DNA of 64,000 nt. Origin: Rothia nasimurium (GTDB lineage Bacteria; Actinomycetota; Actinomycetes; Actinomycetales; Micrococcaceae). A program made the translations under genes and the position numbers. Shown here piece by piece: positions 37,291-44,516 of the stretch (positions are counted from its first letter, which is position 1; every line of letters starts with the position of its first letter). The stretch lies in assembly GCF_004569295.1 (NCBI RefSeq), contig NZ_SPQC01000005.1:24925-88924 (forward strand), given 5' to 3'. The notes beneath the pieces are model-generated. The model made no database searches. It was not told the DNA's origin and saw only the letters and a program-made list of their open reading frames with translations.

Positions 37291-38574
37291 TCATCGCTCT
37301 TTTCGGCCGCCAGGGGTGAGCAGGCTAGCGGGTAGGAGGCCCTTGGCACCGAAGCGGGCATTGATGGTGTCCATGGCGTTTTCCGCCTCTTCCCATTCTT
37401 CGGCAAAGGAATCCTGGGTCGGCAAGGCAGCTTGTTTAGCCGCTCCGGGTGAGCCTGGGGTGAAGAGTTGCATCTGCACACCGGCGTCCCGCCCTTCAAG
37501 TTTTTCTGCGCGCACGCCGAGCAGGCGTATTGGCCGGTGGGAGGAGCCGTCCGCCTGTAAGACCTCGAGCTGTTTGAGGTGGGCGATGACGGCATCAAAC
37601 ATAACGCGGCCAGATACGGTTGCAAGGGGTAGGGGGCAGGAGCGGGTGAGGGTTTCGAAGTCCGAGTAGCGGATTTTGAGGCTGAGGGTTCGGGTTTGCC
37701 GCCCGGCGGCCCGCAGTCTGCGGGCTACGGTCAGGCAGAGGGAGTAGAGCTCGGCGGCAATCGCTTCGGCATCGGTCTGGTCGGCAGTGAAGGTATGTTC
37801 GGCCCCGATTGATTTTTCGATACGCTCGGGGGTGACCTCGCGGCGGTCTATACCGCGGGCTAGCTCATAGAGGTGCAGGCCTGCCGCTTGCCCGCAGCGG
37901 CCCTGGAGCCAGGGCAGGTCGTATTCCCGCAGCTGGGCGACGGTATGAATACCCAGCCCCTCAAGGTGGGTGGCACTTTTAGCTCCGACGCCCCAGAGCT
38001 TGCCCACCGGCAGGGGGTCCAGGAACTCCTGCACCCGGTGGGGCGGGACCACCCAGAGGCCGTTGGGTTTGGATCCGGCCGAGGCCATCTTGGCAACGAA
38101 TTTACTCGATGAAATCCCTACGGAACTCGGTAGGCCCAGCTCGGTTTTAATGCGGTCCCGGGCCTGCTGGGCGATATCGATGGGGCTCCCCTGGGCACGG
38201 ACGGCCCCGGTCAGATCCAGAAAAGCTTCATCAACGCTGACCTGCTCTAGGCGGTCGGTGATGGCTCCCAAGATAGTCATGACCTGGGCCGAGTAGCTGC
38301 GATAGTGGGCGGACGGCTCCAGCAGCAGGGCAGCTGGGCAGAGCTGGCGAGCGCGGGCCAGGGGCATGGCTGAGCGCACCCCGTAGCGGCGGGCTTCGTA
38401 GGAGGCGGAGAGGACGACTGAGCGCGGCGAGTTGCGGGCAACGATGAGCGGACGCCCGCGCAGCTGGGGCTGTGTAAGAAGTTCGACGTTGACGAAGAAG
38501 GCGTCCATATCGAGGTGCATAATGATGCGGGCAGGTGCGTCCGCATGCCCACCCCTAGCAGCCAGCTGGCCCAT
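37291..38574 (-). CDS. dinB: DNA polymerase IV (Y-family translesion polymerase)
   Basis: Error-prone bypass polymerase. About 427 residues. Palm motif IIMHLDMDAFFVNVELL (catalytic aspartate), RSVVLSASYEARRYGVRSAMP, the YRSYS segment and VSVDEAFLDLTG (catalytic D-E). Then GISSSKFVAKMASAGSKPNG and the little-finger domain. The ATG at 38574 is preferred over GTG at 38583 because GAGGTGG then lies at normal spacing. The C-terminus lacks an obvious beta-clamp motif of the QLxLF type, but MQLFTPG near residue 370 could serve. A LexA-box candidate lies 18-33 bases upstream of the start. Confidence 0.93.
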   Translation of the reverse strand: MGQLAARGGHADAPARIIMHLDMDAFFVNVELLTQPQLRGRPLIVARNSPRSVVLSASYEARRYGVRSAMPLARARQLCPAALLLEPSAHYRSYSAQVMTILGAITDRLEQVSVDEAFLDLTGAVRAQGSPIDIAQQARDRIKTELGLPSSVGISSSKFVAKMASAGSKPNGLWVVPPHRVQEFLDPLPVGKLWGVGAKSATHLEGLGIHTVAQLREYDLPWLQGRCGQAAGLHLYELARGIDRREVTPERIEKSIGAEHTFTADQTDAEAIAAELYSLCLTVARRLRAAGRQTRTLSLKIRYSDFETLTRSCPLPLATVSGRVMFDAVIAHLKQLEVLQADGSSHRPIRLLGVRAEKLEGRDAGVQMQLFTPGSPGAAKQAALPTQDSFAEEWEEAENAMDTINARFGAKGLLPASLLTPGGRKER

Positions 38575-38591
38575 GCACCCCACCTCATCTA

Positions 38592-38607
38592 TCGAAACTA
38601 TGTTCTA
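38592..38607. promoter_or_regulatory. LexA (SOS) box candidate upstream of dinB
   Basis: TCGAAACTATGTTCTA matches the actinobacterial SOS consensus TCGAAC-N4-GTTCGA at 10 of 12 defined positions when read on either strand. Its position just upstream of dinB, a classic LexA target, supports it. Confidence 0.6.
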
Positions 38608-38699
38608 ATCTATCCTAGCCAGTCAGGTAAGTTTTGACCAGGTGCAGGCCCCTATCTACTAGACTGGTGTGCAGAGCTATCCCCAGACCCAAGGACGTC

Positions 38700-39812
38700 A
38701 TGACCCCCCAGCCAGCCCCCGCTACCGGCCCCGACGAGTCCGCAGCCTACCTTGAGGCTCTCGAAGCCGAAATGGGCCGCTTTTTTGATACCCAGCAGGA
38801 ACTTATGGCAACCGTCTCGGTTGAGACCCTGCCCCTGTTGGAGTCCGTCCGCGCCCTTTCCACCGGCGGTAAACGTCTTCGGGCGCTGCTAGCCTACTGG
38901 GGCTACCGCGGGGCAGGTGGAGCGGGAGCGACCGAGTCCATCGTTCGGGCGGGTGTAGCGATCGAACTTTTCCAGACCGCTGCCCTCATCCACGATGACA
39001 TCATCGACGCCTCCGACACCCGACGGGGTGCCCCCAGCGTGCACCGCCGGTTTGAGACCATGCACCGGGAGCTAGGCTATAAGACCAGCCCCTCATCCTT
39101 CGGTGTATCAAGCGCAATTTTGGCTGGAGATCTGTGCCTGTCGTGGTCAGAAATGGTGTTCTCGTCCATTCCTGAGCTCACCGCCGCCAGCGAGGCCCGC
39201 TTTATCTTTAACCTGATGCGCACCGAGGTCATGGCCGGCCAGTACCTCGATATTGTGGGCGAAGTCGTGCCCGAAGAAGAGCCAGAAGTTGTCCTTGAAC
39301 GGGCCAAGAATGTGATTCGCTACAAGGCCGCTAAATACTCCTGTGAACACCCCATTGCCCTGGGCGGGGCCCTGGGGCTGGGCCTGGCTCACGGCCAGGA
39401 CTCTGAACTGGTTGCAGGCTACCGGGCTTTTGCCCTGCCCCTGGGCGAGGGTTTCCAGCTACGCGATGACGTACTGGGGGTCTTCGGCGAGCCCGAAACC
39501 ACCGGCAAGCCTGCCGGCGATGACTTGCGCGAGGGCAAGCGCACCGTCCTCACGGCCTTTACCGCCATGAAGAGTAATGCCGGCCAGCGGGCTTTCCTCG
39601 AAGAATCCCTGGGCTCCCCCACCCCGGGGGCAGAAACCATCCAAGAGCTCCAAGACCTCATGCGAGACTCCGGTGCCCTCCAGGCCGTCGAAGAGATGAT
39701 TCAGGCCAAGGGGGACGAGGCCCTAGCTGCCCTTGAGTCCCTCGACCTCGAAGCATCCGTGCAGCAGGCCCTGCGGGCCATTGCCGCCAAGGCCCTGCAC
39801 CGCTCCTTCTAG
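38700..39812 (+). CDS. Polyprenyl (geranylgeranyl-type) diphosphate synthase
   Basis: Head-to-tail prenyltransferase that extends isoprenoid diphosphates. 370 residues from the ATG at 38700 (AAGGAC upstream). It shows GGKRLRALLAYWGYRG, the first aspartate-rich motif in ALIHDDIIDASDTRRGAPSVHR, GVSSAILAGDLCLSW, the KAAKYSCEHPIALG block and the second aspartate motif FQLRDDVLGVFGEPETTGKPAGDDLREGKRT. Product length cannot be read with confidence. The location beside an Rv2175c-like gene and PknL parallels idsA2 (Rv2173) of M. tuberculosis. It may feed menaquinone or carotenoid synthesis. Confidence 0.9.
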   Translation: MTPQPAPATGPDESAAYLEALEAEMGRFFDTQQELMATVSVETLPLLESVRALSTGGKRLRALLAYWGYRGAGGAGATESIVRAGVAIELFQTAALIHDDIIDASDTRRGAPSVHRRFETMHRELGYKTSPSSFGVSSAILAGDLCLSWSEMVFSSIPELTAASEARFIFNLMRTEVMAGQYLDIVGEVVPEEEPEVVLERAKNVIRYKAAKYSCEHPIALGGALGLGLAHGQDSELVAGYRAFALPLGEGFQLRDDVLGVFGEPETTGKPAGDDLREGKRTVLTAFTAMKSNAGQRAFLEESLGSPTPGAETIQELQDLMRDSGALQAVEEMIQAKGDEALAALESLDLEASVQQALRAIAAKALHRSF

Positions 39813-39839
39813 CACACCACTGTAGAACTGATTAAACGC

Positions 39840-39869
39840 AGCAGGCTCACACCGGAGTGTGAGCCTGCT
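39840..39869. terminator. Bidirectional terminator
   Basis: AGCAGGCTCACA pairs perfectly with TGTGAGCCTGCT across CCGGAG. It lies between the convergent prenyl synthase and Rv2175c-like genes. Confidence 0.8.
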
Positions 39870-39895
39870 GTTCTCTATCTAAATCTTTAAAAGCC

Positions 39896-40267
39896 TTACC
39901 AGGCCAGGGCCGAGGCGCGGCGGCGGATTTCGGTCTTGCGACCTTCAATCAGGGCGTCGATAGGACGGCCGGGCAAGGTCTCGTCAGCAGTGTAGAGCCA
40001 GACGATAGCTTCTTCTGCAGTGAAGCCGGCATCGGCCAGCACGCTCAGGGTGCCCTTGAGGGGCTCAAGCACGCGGTCTTCACGCATGAAGAGGGCGGGG
40101 ACCTTACGGACGCCGGTTTCGGGGTCGCGCACGGCCAGCAGGGTTCCGTCAGCCAGCAGGTTATGGACGCGGGTGACCTTGAGGTCAAGGGCTTCTGCGA
40201 TATCGGGGATGGTCAGCCAGTCGCCAACCAGAGCAATTACTTCGGGTGTAGTTTTTTCATCAGTCAC
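39896..40267 (-). CDS. Rv2175c-family DNA-binding protein
   Basis: 123-residue winged-helix protein. The N-terminal part holds the helix-turn-helix (WLTIPDIAEALDLKVTRVHNLLADG). A wing (LLAVRDPETGVRKVPALFM) follows, and the C-terminal domain (EPLKGTLSVLADAGFTAEEAIVWLYTADETL) is characteristic. In M. tuberculosis Rv2175c is phosphorylated by the adjacent kinase PknL, which blocks DNA binding. Here too the gene is divergent from the kinase, with only 107 bases between the starts. The GTG start at 40267 has only a weak ribosome binding site. The genes it regulates are unknown. Confidence 0.9.
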   Translation of the reverse strand: MTDEKTTPEVIALVGDWLTIPDIAEALDLKVTRVHNLLADGTLLAVRDPETGVRKVPALFMREDRVLEPLKGTLSVLADAGFTAEEAIVWLYTADETLPGRPIDALIEGRKTEIRRRASALAW

Positions 40268-40361
40268 CTATCCATTGTGCCCCAGAAACCGGGGAATCGG
40301 TAGGCAAGCCCGCCCGGTAGCTCCCAAGGCTGGTTTTCGGCCTCTTCCCAGGGGCCGCCCG

Positions 40362-40367
40362 TACAAT
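40362..40367 (+). promoter_or_regulatory. -10 box of a leaderless pknL promoter
   Basis: TACAAT, one base from the sigma-70 consensus, ends 7 bases before the ATG at 40375. Transcription should therefore start on the start codon. No -35 element is obvious. Confidence 0.55.
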
Positions 40368-40374
40368 GGTGAGG

Positions 40375-41838
40375 ATGACTGATGACTTCTCTGCTGCCCC
40401 CTGGCTGACCGGGGTGATATTCAAAGGCCATTTTGAGGTGGGCCACCTAATTGCGCGCGGTGGCATGGCCGAGGTGTACCATGCGGTTGACCTGTGGTCA
40501 GATAACCCGGTGGCTCTCAAGGTCCTGCTCCCCCATCTCTCTACCGACCCCGCCCAGCAACAGAAGTTTTTTAGGGAGGGCTCGGCGCTCAAGAAGATTC
40601 AACACGAGAACGTGGTGGGCGTCATCGACGAGGGCACCAAGCTGGTGCACGGCCAGCAGGTCATGTTCCTGGTGCTGGAATACGTGCACGGCTGTACCCT
40701 GGCCCAGCTCATGCAGCTGCGCCCGGTGCTGTCGGTGGGCGAGATGCTCGATGTCATGATTCCTGCGGTTGAGGGCCTGTCTGAGGTACATGCCCACCAC
40801 CTGATTCACCGCGATATCAAGCCCGCTAACATTCTCTTAGAAGCCGATACAGAGGGCGTTAAGCTCTCCGACTTTGGCCTGACACGCAGGGCCGACCAGA
40901 GCGCCACCGGCCAGCTCATGGGCACCCCCTCCTTTGTGGCTCCCGAGATCCTCGACGTTGCCTCGCCGGTCGGTCCTCCTGCCGATATTTTTGCCCTGGG
41001 CGTGATGATGTACCGTATACTCACCGGCCGTATGCCTTTTGCCGGGGCCGATAACGACCAGCAGGTGCTCTACCACAACATGAACACCGACATTCCCTCG
41101 CTCACCCACCTGGCTGAGGGCATCTCCTCTGACATCGCGGGTGTGGTGAGCTGGTGCACCCGCCGCAATCCCCGCGACCGTCCCCAGGACGCCACCGAAC
41201 TCTACCGGGCCCTGCGCGATATTGAGGCCCGCGCCAGCGAGCAGGAAAAGGGCTACCGCCTAGATCAGGCAGACCAACCCACTGCTACCCTCTGGGAGGA
41301 TGTTGCCGACATCGCCGAACAGTCGGGGCGGGTACGCCACGGGCAGACCGCTATCACCGGCTTTGGGGCCGCCGATGACCTACTCGATGCAGGTTCTTCT
41401 GGCCCGCTCAGCGAGCATGAGCAGGCTGTTCGCTCTGCCGCGGATGCCCCCGTTGAGGTCTATGCCCCCACCGACTTCCCCAGGGTTGGGCCCAAGACCG
41501 AAACCCAGGCCGTCCTCGATGCCCAGCTCTCTGAGCATGAAGCTGACCAGGACCCAGCGGTGGTCGAGCAGCCCCCTATCTCAGCCGGATATAACCGGCA
41601 GCGGGCTGCCGCCTACCGTAGCGAGCGCGCGGACGCCACACCCGCGTCCGCCCCGCAAGCAGCCTCGGTGCGCCCCACCAACCCTGCCCAGTGGACCGAC
41701 GCGCAGCGGCGTACCCCTGCTGAGCGCTGGCGTCCGCCGCTATCCCCGGCAGCCCTGGCCCTGATCCTAGTCCTGATACTGCTGGGCTTTGTGACCGCAG
41801 GTTTTGTGGGCTGGTGGCTGGCCAGCCTGATTCTCTAG
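40375..41838 (+). CDS. pknL: Membrane serine/threonine protein kinase (PknL-like)
   Basis: 487-residue Hanks-type kinase with one C-terminal transmembrane helix. The kinase domain (about 18-280) is complete: glycine loop LIARGGMAEVYHAVD, lysine in VALKVL, catalytic loop LIHRDIKPANILL, SDFGLTRR, and the SFVAPEIL motif. A roughly 170-residue acidic, disordered juxtamembrane linker rich in threonine and proline precedes the membrane helix near residues 461-484. No extracytoplasmic sensor domain follows, as in mycobacterial PknL. It is divergent from the Rv2175c-like gene, its likely substrate, and upstream of aroG in the mycobacterial order. Confidence 0.92.
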   Translation: MTDDFSAAPWLTGVIFKGHFEVGHLIARGGMAEVYHAVDLWSDNPVALKVLLPHLSTDPAQQQKFFREGSALKKIQHENVVGVIDEGTKLVHGQQVMFLVLEYVHGCTLAQLMQLRPVLSVGEMLDVMIPAVEGLSEVHAHHLIHRDIKPANILLEADTEGVKLSDFGLTRRADQSATGQLMGTPSFVAPEILDVASPVGPPADIFALGVMMYRILTGRMPFAGADNDQQVLYHNMNTDIPSLTHLAEGISSDIAGVVSWCTRRNPRDRPQDATELYRALRDIEARASEQEKGYRLDQADQPTATLWEDVADIAEQSGRVRHGQTAITGFGAADDLLDAGSSGPLSEHEQAVRSAADAPVEVYAPTDFPRVGPKTETQAVLDAQLSEHEADQDPAVVEQPPISAGYNRQRAAAYRSERADATPASAPQAASVRPTNPAQWTDAQRRTPAERWRPPLSPAALALILVLILLGFVTAGFVGWWLASLIL

Positions 41839-41892
41839 CACCCGCCCGCTCCTGCCCGGCCCTAGTGCCCGCCTAGAAGCCACGCAAAGAAA

Positions 41893-41949
41893 AAGCCGCC
41901 GTGGCCCTGCTCTTGAAACCTGTGTTCAAGAGGCAGGTAACGGCGGCTT
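41893..41949. terminator. Bidirectional terminator between pknL and aroG
   Basis: AAGCCGCCG with CGGCGGCTT, and an inner TCTTGAA/TTCAAGA stem. The left flank is A-rich (GAAAAA) and suits the minus-strand aroG. Confidence 0.8.
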
Positions 41950-41974
41950 GCTCTGTACCCTAGAGGCCTTAGCC

Positions 41975-43336
41975 TTAGCGGCGGGCCAGGTACTCAGCGA
42001 CCTGGAAAGCGATTTCCAGGGACTGCTGGTGGTTCAGTCGCGGGTCACAGAGGGTCTCGTAACGGTCTGCGAAAGCTGCTTCTTCGATGGGGTCAGAACC
42101 GCCCAGGCATTCAGCAACGTCGTCGCCGGTCATCTCTACGTGGATGCCGCCGGGGAAGGTGCCCAGGGCCTCGTGCACCTCGAAGAAGCCCTGAACCTCG
42201 TTCATGACGTCATCGAAGCGGCGGGTCTTGTAACCGGACGGTACAGAGATGGTGTTGCCGTGCATGGGGTCGGTGACCCATACGACCTTAGCGCCTTCCT
42301 TCTGCACGCCCTCAACGATGGCGGGCAGGTTTTCGCGAATCTTGCCGGCGCCCATGCGGGTGATGAAGGTCAGGCGGCCGGACTCGCGGTTGGGGTCCAG
42401 CTTGTCGATCAGGGCCATGGCATCGTCGGCAGTGGTGGTGGGGCCGAGCTTCACGCCGATAGGGTTGCGGATCTTGGAGAGGAAGTTGACGTGGGCATCG
42501 TCCAAGCCACGGGTACGTTCACCGATCCAGAGGAAGTGGGCGGAGGTGTCGTAGGGCAGGTGGGTGCGGGAGTCAACGCGGGTCATGGCGCGCTCGAAGT
42601 CCAGTAGCAGGGCCTCGTGGCCGGTGTAGACGTCGGTGGTCTTCAGGGGGCCAAAGTCGGTGCCACAGGCTTCCATGAACTTGATGGCGCGATCAATTTC
42701 GCCGGCGATGGACTCGTAGCGGGCGTGGGCAGGATTGGAGGTGAAGCCCTTGTTCCAGGAGTGCACCGAACGCAGGTCAGCAAAACCGCCCTTGGTGAAG
42801 GCCCGAATCAGATTAAGGGTGCTGGCGCTGGTGTGGTAGCCGCGCAGCATACGGTTGGGGTCGTGTACACGGGATTCTTCGGTGAAGTCAAAACCGTTAA
42901 CCATTTCACCGCGGAAGGAGGGCAGGGTGACGCCGTCGCGAGTCTCGTCGTTCGATGAGCGGGGCTTAGAGAACTGCCCTGCCATACGGCCCATCTTAAC
43001 CACGGGCATAGAGGCACCGTAGGTCAGCACAACGGCCATCTGCAACAGGGTGCGCACGCGGCCTGAAATCTTATCGGCGGTAGCACCAGCAAAAGTTTCG
43101 GCGCAGTCGCCACCCTGCAGCAAGAAGGCTTCACCTTCGGCAACGCGAGCTAGGTCAGCGCGCATCTGGTCAACCTCACCGGCAAAAACCAGCGGAGGGA
43201 CGCTGTTCAGTTCATTGATGACGGCGGTAAAGTCGGGGTGCTCAGCCCACTGGGGATGCTGGTCGATGTGCAGGGAGCGCCACTCTTCGAGTTCGGGGAA
43301 GTCGTTCGGGGTGGGTACGGCGCCGGGGTTGGTCAC
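41975..43336 (-). CDS. aroG: Class II 3-deoxy-D-arabino-heptulosonate-7-phosphate synthase
   Basis: First step of the shikimate pathway: condensation of phosphoenolpyruvate and erythrose-4-phosphate. 453 residues of the plant-like AroA-II type. Motifs: FLLQGGDCAETF, KMGRMAGQFSKPRS, the GFTSNPAHARYE block, LPYDTSAHFLWIGERTR, VKLGPTTTADDAM, VWVTDPMHGNT and GGIHVEMTGDDVAECLGG. The GTG at 43336 (VTNPGAVPTPNDFPELEEW) is chosen because AAAGGAG lies 7 bases before it; the frame stays open for 37 more codons upstream. It is downstream of plsC with a small hairpin in its leader. Confidence 0.95.
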   Translation of the reverse strand: MTNPGAVPTPNDFPELEEWRSLHIDQHPQWAEHPDFTAVINELNSVPPLVFAGEVDQMRADLARVAEGEAFLLQGGDCAETFAGATADKISGRVRTLLQMAVVLTYGASMPVVKMGRMAGQFSKPRSSNDETRDGVTLPSFRGEMVNGFDFTEESRVHDPNRMLRGYHTSASTLNLIRAFTKGGFADLRSVHSWNKGFTSNPAHARYESIAGEIDRAIKFMEACGTDFGPLKTTDVYTGHEALLLDFERAMTRVDSRTHLPYDTSAHFLWIGERTRGLDDAHVNFLSKIRNPIGVKLGPTTTADDAMALIDKLDPNRESGRLTFITRMGAGKIRENLPAIVEGVQKEGAKVVWVTDPMHGNTISVPSGYKTRRFDDVMNEVQGFFEVHEALGTFPGGIHVEMTGDDVAECLGGSDPIEEAAFADRYETLCDPRLNHQQSLEIAFQVAEYLARR

Positions 43337-43364
43337 GGGGTGACTCCTTTGTATGTGGTCGCTA

Positions 43365-43387
43365 GAGCCTAGCTGAGGGTTAGGCTC
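43365..43387 (-). other. Small hairpin in the aroG leader
   Basis: GAGCCTA and TAGGCTC form a 7-bp stem about 30-50 bases upstream of the aroG start. It could terminate plsC transcripts or regulate aroG. No leader peptide rich in aromatic codons was seen. Confidence 0.35.
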
Positions 43388-43480
43388 TTGTCTCTTATTC
43401 AAAAGTATTGGGGCTTGATGTGGAGGGTTCAAAGCTGTGTCCACCATGTGACATACAGCTCTTAGAATGGGGCGGACGAG

Positions 43481-44224
43481 CTAGGGGCGGGTTTCAAGCA
43501 GGCGGCTGGTAGCCTCGTCCGCACTGATTCCTTCAGCCGTCATAAGCTTCTTAACGTCGGCTGCATAGACCGGGGTGATGGGGCGGCCGATCATCTGGCT
43601 AATCCGCTCAATGACCAGGTCTGCCAGTTCCCGCTGGGCGGCCCATTCGTCGTCCCGCCCCAGATAGGGGGTCACGTCGATGGGTTGACCGATGACGGTC
43701 TTCACCCGGATCGGTTTGCCGTCCTTCCGCAGGCGCAGGCGGTTGGAGCCGGGCACCTGCACGTCCTCGTTACCGAACTGGGCAACGGGGATAATGGGGA
43801 CTCCGGCCTCCAGGGCCAGGCGGGCCACACCAATTTTGGCCCGGTAGAGGCGAGCATCGGGGCTACGGGTCCCCTCAGGGTAGATACCCACGAGCTTACC
43901 CTCGCGCAGGGCAGTGACGGCAGCAGCCAGAGATTCAGCCGACTTAGCACCACCAGAACGGTCAATGGGCAGCTGGCCCACAGAAGTGAAAAACCACTTC
44001 ATCAGGCGCCCCTTAAGACCGGGAGTAGTGAAGTAGTCTGACTTAGCCAAGAAAAATACCTGACGCGGAGCCGCAAGGGGCAAGAAAATAGAATCAATAA
44101 AAGACACATGGTTACTTGCCAAAATAGCGCCGCTTGCTACCGGGATATTTTCGACCCCCACAACCTCGTGGTGATAGGCCCGCTGCAAGAAGGGCTTGAG
44201 CACGGTGCGTAGCTGCATATACAT
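43481..44224 (-). CDS. 1-acyl-sn-glycerol-3-phosphate acyltransferase (PlsC family)
   Basis: 247-residue membrane-associated lysophospholipid acyltransferase, probably making phosphatidic acid. It carries the catalytic HX4D box as SNHVSFID (H39, D44), the FFTSVGQLPIDRSGG acceptor motif and the phosphate-binding VGIYPEGTRSPDARLYR. The C-terminal ~50 residues include an extra helical segment with MIGRPITPVYAADVKKLM. AAGGAGA lies about 5 bases before the ATG. The homologous gene in M. tuberculosis (Rv2182c) lies in the same neighbourhood. Confidence 0.9.
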   Translation of the reverse strand: MYMQLRTVLKPFLQRAYHHEVVGVENIPVASGAILASNHVSFIDSIFLPLAAPRQVFFLAKSDYFTTPGLKGRLMKWFFTSVGQLPIDRSGGAKSAESLAAAVTALREGKLVGIYPEGTRSPDARLYRAKIGVARLALEAGVPIIPVAQFGNEDVQVPGSNRLRLRKDGKPIRVKTVIGQPIDVTPYLGRDDEWAAQRELADLVIERISQMIGRPITPVYAADVKKLMTAEGISADEATSRLLETRP

Positions 44225-44299
44225 GGTATCTCTCCTTGCGATAGGGCAATATCAGGGGTCTCGTGGCTAGAGCAGTCAGCGAGCGGCTTTCCACTACAT

Positions 44300-44305
44300 A
44301 TTGTA
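44300..44305 (-). promoter_or_regulatory. Candidate -10 box for plsC
   Basis: TACAAT on the minus strand, 76 bases upstream of the plsC ATG, in the 292-base divergent gap between plsC and the acyl-CoA synthetase gene. Confidence 0.35.
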
Positions 44306-44420
44306 TGCCCGAGGGCGACCAGCTCAGAAACAGGAGTTACAAAGCCCTCCCCAACGAGGTGAAGCTATTCCCCTCAGAGCGTCACACCCCGCAAAAGTGG
44401 GATTTTAGCCGGGGGCGGGC

Positions 44421-44428
44421 TGTAAAAT
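44421..44428 (+). promoter_or_regulatory. Candidate extended -10 box for the acyl-CoA synthetase gene
   Basis: TGTAAAAT, with TAAAAT as the core, lies about 89 bases upstream of the GTG start. The other parts of the 292-base gap (44225-44516) show no further gene. Confidence 0.35.
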
Positions 44429-44516
44429 GGCCAGGAAGAACCGCGTGCCCGGCATCGTCGCCAGCGCACCTTAGCCCTCCCCCGCCGCCGGGGCCCGTTA
44501 GAGACAAGGTAACACC

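Noticed and set aside
37158..37625. 155-codon minus-strand frame overlapping the end of dinB
   Set aside because: Composition is that of a shifted frame (Pro/Arg/Ser/Cys-rich), and it overlaps the coding end of dinB.
43337..43447. Longer N-terminus or aromatic leader peptide for aroG
   Set aside because: The open frame upstream has no Trp/Tyr/Phe-rich run and no ribosome binding site, while the GTG at 43336 has AAAGGAG at good spacing.
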